5,086 nt of DNA from Alphaproteobacteria bacterium (GTDB lineage: Bacteria; Pseudomonadota; Alphaproteobacteria; Sphingomonadales; Sphingomonadaceae). The notes under the pieces are model-generated. The model saw only the letters and a program-made list of their open reading frames with translations. It searched no databases and was not told the origin of the DNA. The stretch spans positions 11,638 through 16,723 of the forward strand of contig VBAE01000045.1 of NCBI GenBank assembly GCA_005882415.1, given 5' to 3'. How positions within the stretch are numbered: the first letter of the stretch is position 1; the number at the start of each line of letters is the position of its first letter. The translations under genes and the position numbers were made by a program. This document shows positions 1-5,086 of the stretch, piece by piece.

Positions 1-276
1 GCTCGGCGCCGCCGCCTGCATCATCCCGTCGACGAAGAGCCTGAGGCCCGTCTCCGTCGGCACCCGCCCCGCGGACGTGTGGGGGTGGCTCAAGAGCCCC
101 AGCTCCTCCAAGTCCTGCATTACGTTGCGGATCGAGGCGGGCGAGAGGCTGACCCCCGGAAGCCGCGACACCGTCCGCGAGCCCACCGGGGCGCCGCATT
201 CGAGATAATTCTCGACCACCATGCGGAAGACTTCGCGCGCCCGCTCGGTAATCTCGCTGACGGGTGTGGTGGCCAT
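1..276 (-). CDS. hrcA: Heat-inducible transcription repressor HrcA, N-terminal part (cut by left window edge)
   Basis: HrcA represses chaperone operons such as groESL by binding the CIRCE inverted repeat, and GroEL supports its activity (family knowledge). The 92 visible residues start at ATG 276 (minus strand) and remain open to base 1. They form the N-terminal winged-helix DNA-binding domain: an opening helix (SEITERAREVFRMVVENYL, residues 8-26), then APVGSRTVSR (29-38), then LSPASIRNVMQDLEELGLL (44-62), and the wing with HTSAGRVPTETGLRLFVD (67-84). These are the most conserved parts of the family. The full protein is usually about 340-350 residues, so roughly three quarters is missing. The start lies 5 bases after the stop of the upstream lipoprotein gene, with only a weak AGG (283-281) four bases ahead, so translational coupling or leaderless expression is possible. 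No CIRCE element is seen in the window. Confidence 0.96.
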   Translation of the reverse strand, partial: MATTPVSEITERAREVFRMVVENYLECGAPVGSRTVSRLPGVSLSPASIRNVMQDLEELGLLSHPHTSAGRVPTETGLRLFVDGMMQAAAPS

Positions 277-312
277 GGCGCCTATGTAGGCGGCGCGTCC
301 CGCCGGCTCAAC
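277..312 (-). promoter_or_regulatory. Candidate promoter for hrcA, possibly leaderless
   Basis: On the minus strand, GTTGAG (312-307) is followed after 17 bases by CTACAT (289-284). This resembles the alphaproteobacterial housekeeping pattern CTTGAC-N17-CTATAT (4/6 and 5/6 matches). The hrcA ATG at 276 lies where transcription would begin, so the message would be leaderless. It sits inside the last codons of the upstream lipoprotein gene. Such matches also arise by chance, so this is tentative. Confidence 0.3.
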
Positions 313-815
313 TTTTCCCCGGCGCCGGCTTGGCGGGGGTCGCGGATGAAGGCGCCGATCGGCAGGAGATCGGGAGCGCCGCTGATCCGGTTGGCGATGT
401 CGACATTCTTCGCCATGTCGCAGCCGAAGTAGAAATAGATGCTCTGAATTCCCCGCCCGCCGCTCCACTCGATCGAGGCCGAGGGAAGGTCGGTCGCCAT
501 CGAGCGGCAGGAATCGCCCGAATAGCTCACCTTGCCCGAGGCCGGACGGAGCGGCACCAGCTGCCGGGCGAAGGCGCGATATTGGCCGGGCGAGACCGTG
601 AAGGTCCTCGTCCCCGTGACTGCGGTGAAGCGGCGGCCTTCGAACTCGCCGCTGCCGTCGGAGCGCACGACCACTTTGTAGACCGGGCACGCCCCGAAAC
701 AGGGTCCGGTTTCGAAGCTGATGCTCTCCACTGCCGCCGGAGCCGGCTCGGGCCGTTCCGCGGCCGCGGCGCACCCCGCCAAAGCCGATGCAATTCCCAA
801 CACTACTACTCGCAT
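282..815 (-). CDS. Small lipoprotein with DUF6438-like domain, function unknown
   Basis: This encodes a predicted envelope lipoprotein of 177 residues. The N-terminus (MRVVVLGIASALAGC) is a short lipoprotein signal peptide with lipobox LAGC and the lipidated Cys at residue 15. An Ala/Pro/Glu-rich linker follows. The domain starts near residue 31 with ISFETGPCFGACPVY, a PCxGxCPxY pattern typical of DUF6438; no biochemical role is known to me. Further Cys residues at 103 and 132 could form a second disulfide beside the CFGAC pair. The start at 815 is chosen because the GGGAGGGAG Shine-Dalgarno stretch (830-822) is well spaced for it. An ATG two codons upstream (821) would sit only three bases or fewer from that stretch. 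The TAG stop (284-282) lies 5 bases before hrcA, implying co-transcription. Lipoprotein and coding status are well supported; the family name is from motif memory. Confidence 0.86.
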   Translation of the reverse strand: MRVVVLGIASALAGCAAAAERPEPAPAAVESISFETGPCFGACPVYKVVVRSDGSGEFEGRRFTAVTGTRTFTVSPGQYRAFARQLVPLRPASGKVSYSGDSCRSMATDLPSASIEWSGGRGIQSIYFYFGCDMAKNVDIANRISGAPDLLPIGAFIRDPRQAGAGEKLSRRDAPPT

Positions 816-830
816 TCCCATCTCCCTCCC
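816..830 (-). promoter_or_regulatory. Ribosome binding site deciding the start of the DUF6438-like lipoprotein gene
   Basis: The minus strand reads GGGAGGGAG (830-822), then ATGGGA, then ATG at 815. AGGGAG is 6 bases from ATG 815 but directly abuts the alternative ATG at 821. This favours the downstream start. Confidence 0.6.
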
Positions 831-885
831 GGCCCGCTTCCGACTGGACCGCTGAACGGCGCCTGTCTAAAGCGCCCGCTCACCC

Positions 886-891
886 GAGGAG
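886..891 (+). promoter_or_regulatory. Ribosome binding site of rph
   Basis: GAGGAG lies 8 bases before ATG 900, a near-ideal Shine-Dalgarno position. It fixes this ATG as the rph start, although the reading frame stays open far upstream. Confidence 0.8.
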
Positions 892-899
892 AAGAGCTT

Positions 900-1616
900 A
901 TGCGCCCGTCCGGACGCGCCCCCGACCAGATGCGCGAGATCACGCTCGAGCCCGGTTTCACCGTCCATGCCGAAGGAAGCTGCCTGGTCAGCTTCGGCGA
1001 CACCCGGGTGCTGTGCACCGCTTCCGTGGAGACCAGCCTTCCGCCTTGGCTTCGCGGCAAGGGCAAGGGCTGGGTCACCGCCGAGTACGGCATGCTCCCC
1101 CGCGCCACCCACACGCGCGGCCGGCGCGAGGCCGCCTCGGGCAAGCAGTCCGGCCGCACGCAGGAAATCCAGCGCCTGATCGGCCGCTCGCTTCGCGCCG
1201 TGGTCGACCTTCAGGCGCTTGGCGAGCGCCAGATCACCGTCGATTGCGACGTCATTCAGGCGGACGGCGGCACCCGCACGGCGGCCATTTCCGGCGGCTG
1301 GGTGGCGCTCCGCCTCGCCGTCGACAAGGTGATGCAGTCCGGCCTCCTCACCGTCGACCCGATCCGCCAGCGCATCGCGGCGGTGAGCTGCGGAATCCAC
1401 CAGGGCGCGGCCGTCCTCGACCTCGACTATGACGAGGATTCGACCGCCGGCGCGGACGGCAATTTCGTCCTCACCGAAGACGGCAACATCGTCGAGGCCC
1501 AGGTCACCGCCGAAGGCGAGACCTATGACGAGGAGGGCCTTCTCCGCCTGCTCCGCCTGGCCCGGATCGGCTGCGGCGAGATTTTCGCGGCCCAGGCCAA
1601 GGCGACCGGCCGGTGA
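900..1616 (+). CDS. rph: Ribonuclease PH
   Basis: RNase PH is a phosphorolytic 3'-to-5' exoribonuclease that trims the 3' ends of tRNA precursors and other RNAs, releasing nucleoside diphosphates; it works as a hexameric ring in the cytoplasm (family knowledge). The 238-residue product has the usual full length and starts with the classic MRPSGRAPDQ. Visible landmarks are HAEGS (23-27), GDTRVLCTASVE (33-44), WVTAEYGMLPRATHTR (58-73), SGRTQEIQRLIGRSLR (84-99, with Arg86 of the phosphate site), DCDVIQADGGTRTAAISG (115-132), and the acidic active-site segment DLDYDEDS with Asp186 (174-186). One small departure is VEAQVTAEG (198-206), where relatives usually have G rather than V before TAEG. The start is set by a strong ribosome binding site at 886-891. 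The stop overlaps the next gene by the four bases GTGA, indicating translational coupling. Confidence 0.98.
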   Translation: MRPSGRAPDQMREITLEPGFTVHAEGSCLVSFGDTRVLCTASVETSLPPWLRGKGKGWVTAEYGMLPRATHTRGRREAASGKQSGRTQEIQRLIGRSLRAVVDLQALGERQITVDCDVIQADGGTRTAAISGGWVALRLAVDKVMQSGLLTVDPIRQRIAAVSCGIHQGAAVLDLDYDEDSTAGADGNFVLTEDGNIVEAQVTAEGETYDEEGLLRLLRLARIGCGEIFAAQAKATGR

Positions 1617-2215
1617 GGCGGCTCGGCCCCGGCAAGCTGGTCATCGCCAGCCACAATTCCGGCAAGGTGCGGGAGATCACGGAGTTGCTCGGCCCCTACG
1701 GCATCGAACCCGTCTCCGCCGCCGAGCTCGACCTTCCCGAGCCCGACGAGACCGGGGTCACTTTCGTCGACAATGCGGAATTGAAGGCGCGGCTCGCCGC
1801 CGACCTCTCCGGCCTCCCCGCTTTGGCCGACGACAGCGGCCTCTGCGTCGATGCGCTGGACGGCCGCCCCGGCATCTACTCCGCCCGCTGGGCCGGCGAG
1901 GACAAGGATTTCGGCGTGGCGATGGAGCGCGTCCACCGCGAGATGCTCGAGCGGGACCCCGAAGCCGGCCGAAGCGCCCACTTCGTCTGCGCCCTCGCCA
2001 TCGCCTGGCCCGACGACGGCCAATGCGAGATCTTCGAAGGCCGGGTCGACGGCACTTTGGTGTGGCCCCCGCGGGGTGAGAACGGCTTCGGCTACGACCC
2101 GATCTTCCAGCCGATCGGCCGGGACGTGACCTTCGCGGAAATGGCCCCGGCGGATAAGTACGCGATAGACCATCGCGCGGACGCCTTCCGGAAGCTGGTC
2201 GCGGCTTTGCTGTGA
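1613..2215 (+). CDS. rdgB: dITP/XTP pyrophosphatase (RdgB/HAM1 family)
   Basis: RdgB hydrolyses noncanonical purine triphosphates (dITP, ITP, XTP) to monophosphates plus pyrophosphate, keeping deaminated bases out of DNA and RNA. The 200-residue product is normal length. Motifs in order are SHNSGK (13-18, substrate phosphate contact), FVDNAELKA (51-59), the catalytic LADDSGL (71-77), GRPGIYSARWAG (84-95), GFGYDPIF (158-165), FAEM (174-177) and DHRADAF (186-192). Relatives such as E. coli have Glu where Asp53 stands in FVDNA and Ser where Asp186 stands in the ISHR motif. Both changes look conservative and the enzyme should be active. The start is GTG at 1613, overlapping the rph TGA. No nearby ATG exists before the family's N-terminal strand, and an AAGG (1599-1602) lies 10 bases upstream. 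It ends in a GTGA overlap with hemW. Confidence 0.97.
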   Translation: MRRLGPGKLVIASHNSGKVREITELLGPYGIEPVSAAELDLPEPDETGVTFVDNAELKARLAADLSGLPALADDSGLCVDALDGRPGIYSARWAGEDKDFGVAMERVHREMLERDPEAGRSAHFVCALAIAWPDDGQCEIFEGRVDGTLVWPPRGENGFGYDPIFQPIGRDVTFAEMAPADKYAIDHRADAFRKLVAALL

Positions 2216-3429
2216 CCCCCGCCCCCGTCATTGCGAGGAGCGCAGCGACGAAGCAATCCATGGGCCTCCGAAGCCGCACTGGATTGCTTCGCTCCGCTCG
2301 CAATGACGGCGTTTCCCGCCTCGCCCTCTACATCCACTGGCCGTTCTGCGTCTCCAAATGCCCTTATTGCGACTTCAACAGCCATGTCCGCGAGCAGGTG
2401 GACCAGGTGCAGTGGCGCGAGGCGCTGCTGACCGACCTTGCTTATGAGGCACAGCAGCTCCCCGGCCGGCGGCTGACCTCGATCTTCTTCGGCGGCGGCA
2501 CCCCATCGCTGATGCCGCCGGAGACTGTGGCGGCCCTCCTCCAGGCCGCCGAACGTCACTGGGGCTTCGATCCGAACCTCGAGATTACGCTGGAAGCCAA
2601 CCCCTCCTCCGTCGAAGCGGCCCGCTTCGGCGACCTCGCCGCCGCCGGAGTCAACCGCGTCTCGCTCGGCCTGCAATCGCTCGACGACGCCGCCCTCCGC
2701 TTCCTCGGCCGCGCCCATGGCGTCGCGGAAGGGCTTGCCGCGCTGGAGACCGCGCAGCAGGCGTTCCAGAGGGTCAGCTTCGACCTCATCTACGCCCTGC
2801 CCGACCAGGACGAGCAAGCCTGGGCGCACCAGCTCGAACGGGCACTCGGCTTCGGCACGACCCACCTCTCGCTCTACCAGCTCACCATCGAGCCCGGCAC
2901 CCGCTTCGCCGCCATGGCCGCGCGCGGCGAGCTCAGCCCCAAGGATCCGGACGAAGCCGCGGGCTTCTACGAGCTGACCCAGAAGATGACCGAGGCCGCC
3001 GGCCTCCCCGCCTACGAAATCTCCAACCACGCGCGGCCGGGCGAAGAGAGCCGCCACAATCTCGCTTATTGGGACTATCGCACCTATGCCGGCATCGGCC
3101 CCGGCGCCCACGGCCGCCGCGGCGGGCTGATGACCCAGCGCCACCGCAAGCCCGAAAACTGGCTCGCCGCCCTCGCCCGCAACGGCCACGGCGCCCAGGT
3201 CGAGGAGGCGCTGTCGCCGGACGAAGCCGCACACGAAGCGCTGCTGATGGGCCTGCGGTTGCGCAAGGGGATCGACCTGAGAAGGCCAGGGCTGGCCGAG
3301 CATCTCGACGCGCAAGCGGTGGAACGGCTGGAAGCCCAAGGCCTCCTCCAACGCTCGGAAGACCGCCTGAGGGTCACCCCCGCAGGAATGCTCCTCCTCG
3401 ACGCAATCCTGCCGGAGATCGTTATCTAG
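2212..3429 (+). CDS. hemW: HemW, radical SAM heme chaperone (formerly annotated as coproporphyrinogen III oxidase-like)
   Basis: HemW proteins bind heme and a [4Fe-4S] cluster with SAM and are thought to insert heme into respiratory proteins; older annotations call them oxygen-independent coproporphyrinogen oxidase. Starting at GTG 2212 the product is 405 residues. The radical SAM CX3CX2C motif is CVSKCPYC (Cys46, 50, 53), with GGGTP at 94-98, EANP at 129-132 and LGLQS at 152-156. HNLAYW (282-287) matches the HNxxYW heme-binding motif that separates HemW from HemN, followed by GIGPGAHG (294-301). The start is uncertain. GTG 2212 overlaps the rdgB stop as GTGA, like the preceding junction, but has no good Shine-Dalgarno. 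ATG 2260 is in frame but lies inside a palindromic repeat. Residues 6-33 are encoded by that repeat; without them the protein would begin MTPAPVSRLALY, normal for the family. Confidence 0.96.
   Translation: MTPAPVIARSAATKQSMGLRSRTGLLRSARNDGVSRLALYIHWPFCVSKCPYCDFNSHVREQVDQVQWREALLTDLAYEAQQLPGRRLTSIFFGGGTPSLMPPETVAALLQAAERHWGFDPNLEITLEANPSSVEAARFGDLAAAGVNRVSLGLQSLDDAALRFLGRAHGVAEGLAALETAQQAFQRVSFDLIYALPDQDEQAWAHQLERALGFGTTHLSLYQLTIEPGTRFAAMAARGELSPKDPDEAAGFYELTQKMTEAAGLPAYEISNHARPGEESRHNLAYWDYRTYAGIGPGAHGRRGGLMTQRHRKPENWLAALARNGHGAQVEEALSPDEAAHEALLMGLRLRKGIDLRRPGLAEHLDAQAVERLEAQGLLQRSEDRLRVTPAGMLLLDAILPEIVI
2226..2308. repeat. Palindromic interspersed repeat of about 83 bp inside the 5' end of hemW
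   Basis: Two long imperfect inverted arms enclose a 19-base loop (2261-2279). The outer 12 bases, CGTCATTGCGAG (2226-2237), pair perfectly with 2297-2308. The inner 12, CGAAGCAATCCA (2249-2260), pair perfectly with 2280-2291. Between them the left arm has 11 unpaired bases and the right arm 5. From memory, palindromes of this wording are dispersed in many copies in alphaproteobacterial genomes and produce false short proteins reading like VIARSAATKQS or LLRRCAPRNDG. Only one copy occurs in this window. It has no protein of its own, so any movement would need an enzyme supplied from elsewhere. It overlaps the hemW reading frame and adds 28 codons. It could fold into a strong hairpin in the rdgB-hemW mRNA. 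Confidence 0.85.
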
Positions 3430-4622
3430 TCTTCGAACCGCCTCGGCGCGGGCGAAACCACAGTCGTTCCCGCCGCAGTCACCTCGCGCACCTCAAGCGC
3501 CCGTTCGATCACCCCGTCCGGACCGAAGCGGAACAGGCCGTCTATGCCCGGGAACCCGGACCGGTCGCGAAGCTCGGAAACCGGGAAGCGCTCCCCGGGC
3601 CGCCAGTCCTTCGCCACCCGCATCGCCAGCAGCACCGCGTCGTAGCCGAGGCTGGACAGGCGGTAGGGCGTTGCGCCGTAGCGGGTGCGGTAGCGGGTTC
3701 GGAGCTGGTCGAACAAAGTGTCCGACGCTCCGGCATACCAGGCACCGCGAAGGCTCGGAGCGGCGCCCAACCCGCTCTCGTTGCTCCACAATTCGGTGCC
3801 GAGAATGTGCGCCGAGGAGCCGCCGCGGATCAGAGGCGCGGCGGCCGCTGCCGTTCGCCCGCTGTCGGCGATCAGCACCGCGTCATAGCCGCCGGCGCCG
3901 TTCAGCCGCACCACCGCGGTGCGAAGGCTTCCCGCGCCGCGGTCGAAGCCCTGCTCGGCCACAACGCGGCCGCCGCTCCGCTCCACCGCCTCGCGGAAGG
4001 CGGCCGACGCGCGGGTGCCGTACACCCCTTCCGGAGACAGCGCCGCGAACCGGACCGCGCCGCGCGACCTGGCGAAGCCGACCACCCGAGCCACCGACTG
4101 GCCGGGCGTGAAACCCATCACGTAAACGCCGTCCCGGGCCACGCTGGTGTCGTTCGAGAAGGACAGGACCGGAACTCCGGCCCCCGCCGCCACCGGCGCC
4201 ACCGCCCGCACGTCCTCGGCGAGCAAGGGCCCGAGGATGAGGCCGTTCCCCTCCTGGACCGCCTGCCGCGCCGCGGCTGCGGCGCCGTCCTTGGCTGTAT
4301 CGTAGACGGTGATCCTGATCCGCTCCCCGCCCGTGTCGAGCAAAGCAAGGTTCGCCGCATTGGCGAGCGAGCGGCCGACCCCGGCATTGGCCCCGGTCAG
4401 CGGCACCAGCACCGCGACCCGGTTGCGCTCGGTATCGGCGGGAACGGTGCGGTCGGGCTCGGGCTGCGCCTCGGGCATCGGCTGGGGCTGAGCGACCTGG
4501 CGCGGCGGAGAGCTCCCCTCCGGCACCAGCTGGCAGCCGCCGAGCCCGAGGGCGACGAGCCCCGCCAGCGCGAGCTTCAGGAGCGAGCGCCGCGCTTGCG
4601 GGCCGTAGGACTGCTCTGCCAT
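3426..4622 (-). CDS. Lipoprotein of the penicillin-binding-protein activator (LpoA-like) family, periplasmic-binding fold
   Basis: Such proteins are outer-envelope lipoproteins with a type I periplasmic binding fold; the gammaproteobacterial relative LpoA activates the peptidoglycan synthase PBP1A. From ATG 4622 the product is 398 residues. The signal peptide has twin arginines (ARRSLLKLA, 10-18), a hydrophobic core, and the lipobox LGGC with the lipidated Cys at 30. A Pro/Gln/Glu-rich linker runs to about residue 65, then the binding domain begins with RVAVLVPLTG (68-77) and GVGRSLANAANLAL (81-94). ILGPLL and VPVLSFSND later in the domain fit this fold. The start at 4622 is chosen over an in-frame ATG at 4655 because GGGGTGAG (4633-4626) lies just upstream and the longer start would overlap rsmI. 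A divergent rsmI neighbour also occurs at E. coli lpoA, supporting the call. An amino-acid-binding ABC-transport role is less likely, since no permease genes adjoin. Confidence 0.86.
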   Translation of the reverse strand: MAEQSYGPQARRSLLKLALAGLVALGLGGCQLVPEGSSPPRQVAQPQPMPEAQPEPDRTVPADTERNRVAVLVPLTGANAGVGRSLANAANLALLDTGGERIRITVYDTAKDGAAAAARQAVQEGNGLILGPLLAEDVRAVAPVAAGAGVPVLSFSNDTSVARDGVYVMGFTPGQSVARVVGFARSRGAVRFAALSPEGVYGTRASAAFREAVERSGGRVVAEQGFDRGAGSLRTAVVRLNGAGGYDAVLIADSGRTAAAAAPLIRGGSSAHILGTELWSNESGLGAAPSLRGAWYAGASDTLFDQLRTRYRTRYGATPYRLSSLGYDAVLLAMRVAKDWRPGERFPVSELRDRSGFPGIDGLFRFGPDGVIERALEVREVTAAGTTVVSPAPRRFED

Positions 4623-4625
4623 GAA

Positions 4626-4633
4626 CTCACCCC
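4626..4633 (-). promoter_or_regulatory. Ribosome binding site of the LpoA-like gene
   Basis: The minus strand reads GGGGTGAG then TTC then ATG at 4622. GGTGA matches the 3' part of the full Shine-Dalgarno sequence at suitable spacing. It fills nearly the whole 11-base gap to the rsmI start and supports 4622 as the start rather than 4655. Confidence 0.5.
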
Positions 4634-5086
4634 ATGAATGCGACGCGTCTTGCACCCGGCCTGTATATCGTGGCCACGCCCATCGGCAATCTCTCCGACC
4701 TGACGCCGCGCGCCGCCGACATCCTCGCCCGCGCCGAGCTGATCGCGGTCGAGGACAGCCGGGTGACCGCCAAGCTCCTCTCCCACATCGGCGTCAAGCG
4801 CCCGATGCGCCCCTATCACGACCATAATGCCGACCGCGTCCGCCCCGAGCTGATCGCCGAGATGCGCGACAAGGCGGTGGCCCTGGTCTCCGACGCCGGC
4901 ACCCCGCTCATCTCCGACCCCGGGTTCAAGCTCGTCCGCGACGCCCGCGCCGAGGGCATCCCGGTCACCACCCTCCCCGGCCCCTGCGCGGCGGTCGCGG
5001 CTTTGACCCTCGCCGGCCTCCCCACCGACCGCTTCCTGTTCCTCGGCTTCCTCCCTGCCAAGGCCGGCGCCCGTGCCTCGGCGATC
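4634..5086 (+). CDS. rsmI: 16S rRNA (cytidine-1402-2'-O)-methyltransferase RsmI, N-terminal part (cut by right window edge)
   Basis: RsmI uses SAM to add the 2'-O-methyl group to C1402 in the decoding centre of 16S rRNA. The 151 visible residues cover most of the tetrapyrrole-methylase-like N-terminal domain and remain open at the window end; the family is usually about 280 residues. Landmarks are LYIVATPIGNLSDLTPRA (10-27), VEDSR (39-43), the YHDHN segment (61-65), LVSDAGTPLISDPG (84-97) and LPGPCAAVAAL (114-124), followed by LPTDRFLFLGFLP (129-141). The ATG at 4634 is the only possible start: an in-frame TGA lies at 4622-4624 and no start codon falls between. There is no Shine-Dalgarno sequence ahead of it. 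The gene is head-to-head with the LpoA-like lipoprotein gene across 11 bases, so its promoter must lie within that neighbour's first codons. Confidence 0.97.
   Translation, partial: MNATRLAPGLYIVATPIGNLSDLTPRAADILARAELIAVEDSRVTAKLLSHIGVKRPMRPYHDHNADRVRPELIAEMRDKAVALVSDAGTPLISDPGFKLVRDARAEGIPVTTLPGPCAAVAALTLAGLPTDRFLFLGFLPAKAGARASAI
4662..4689 (-). promoter_or_regulatory. Candidate promoter of the LpoA-like gene, inside rsmI
   Basis: The minus strand carries TTGCCG (4689-4684), 16 bases, then TATACA (4667-4662): 4/6 matches to each sigma-70 box. Transcription would begin near 4655, giving a leader of about 33 bases before ATG 4622 and making the in-frame ATG at 4655 unlikely as start. It lies within rsmI codons 10-19, as it must given the 11-base gap. 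No equally good promoter for rsmI was found on the other strand. Confidence 0.35.

Larger units (their letters stand above)
816..899. promoter_or_regulatory. Divergent intergenic region between the lipoprotein-hrcA and rph-rdgB-hemW operons
   Basis: This 84-base gap is the only substantial noncoding stretch in the window and must serve outward transcription in both directions. On the plus strand TCTAAA (866-871) is a fair -10 candidate for rph, with TG at 864-865 as in an extended -10. No convincing -35 is seen upstream, and I could not settle a promoter for the minus strand. I see no CIRCE repeat, riboswitch or strong hairpin here. The promoter role is inferred from the divergent gene layout. 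Confidence 0.5.

Noticed and set aside
277..315. CIRCE operator for HrcA autoregulation
   Set aside because: No TTAGCACTC-N9-GAGTGCTAA-like inverted repeat is present here or at 816-899; the GGCGCC near the hrcA start is just a short GC palindrome.
264..899. Open frame upstream of rph that would extend it to 450 residues
   Set aside because: The extension runs antisense to the lipoprotein gene, has low-complexity composition, and the strong GAGGAG plus the family N-terminus MRPSGRAPDQ fix the start at 900.
1523..2173. 216-residue minus-strand open frame opposite rdgB
   Set aside because: It is antisense to a clear RdgB gene, with no motif, ribosome site or context.
2226..2308. Rho-independent terminator between rdgB and hemW
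   Set aside because: The hairpin has no following T-tract on either strand and lies inside the hemW reading frame; the sequence matches a dispersed repeat instead.
2092..3351. 419-residue open frame on the minus strand opposite hemW
   Set aside because: It is a by-product of the high GC in third codon positions of hemW. It shows no recognisable domain, and hemW is certain; its end contains only the translated palindrome.
3069..4637. 522-residue open frame on the plus strand opposite the LpoA-like gene
   Set aside because: It is an Arg/Pro/Ala-rich antisense shadow with no motif, overlapping both the end of hemW and a well-supported lipoprotein gene.
4623..4655. Longer LpoA-like protein starting at ATG 4655
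   Set aside because: It would overlap the rsmI start, lacks a good ribosome site, and would place 11 polar residues ahead of a normal lipoprotein signal. The candidate promoter also starts transcription at about 4655.

Overview
The window is a GC-rich, tightly packed chromosomal segment carrying housekeeping genes of an alphaproteobacterium. The order Sphingomonadales is the best guess, judging from the wording of the encoded proteins, the rph-rdgB-hemW order beside hrcA, and a palindromic repeat of the CGTCATTGCGAG type. This is a memory-based judgement, not a database match. There are no rRNA or tRNA genes, no CRISPR array and no transposase gene.

Layout from left to right: (1) positions 1-276, minus strand: the first 92 codons of hrcA, the heat-shock repressor, running off the left edge. 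(2) 282-815, minus strand: a small lipoprotein with a DUF6438-like domain, only 5 bases upstream of hrcA and probably its operon partner. (3) 816-899: the one real intergenic gap, a divergent promoter region. (4) 900-3429, plus strand: a three-gene operon rph - rdgB - hemW (RNase PH, dITP/XTP pyrophosphatase, heme chaperone-type radical SAM protein). Both gene junctions are 4-base GTGA overlaps. A palindromic repeat of about 83 bp (2226-2308) lies inside the 5' end of hemW and appears to add 28 in-frame codons. (5) 3426-4622, minus strand: a lipoprotein of the penicillin-binding-protein activator (LpoA-like) periplasmic-binding family, convergent with hemW; the two stop codons share one CTAG. 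(6) 4634-5086, plus strand: the first 151 codons of rsmI (16S rRNA C1402 2'-O-methyltransferase), head-to-head with the lipoprotein gene across only 11 bases and running off the right edge.

Together the genes cover stress control (hrcA), RNA 3' processing (rph), nucleotide-pool cleaning (rdgB), heme handling (hemW), cell-wall synthesis control (LpoA-like) and ribosome modification (rsmI). I see no complete new defence or mobile system. The points worth a second look are the repeat built into hemW, the lipoprotein gene placed ahead of hrcA, and the very compact divergent LpoA-like/rsmI start region.
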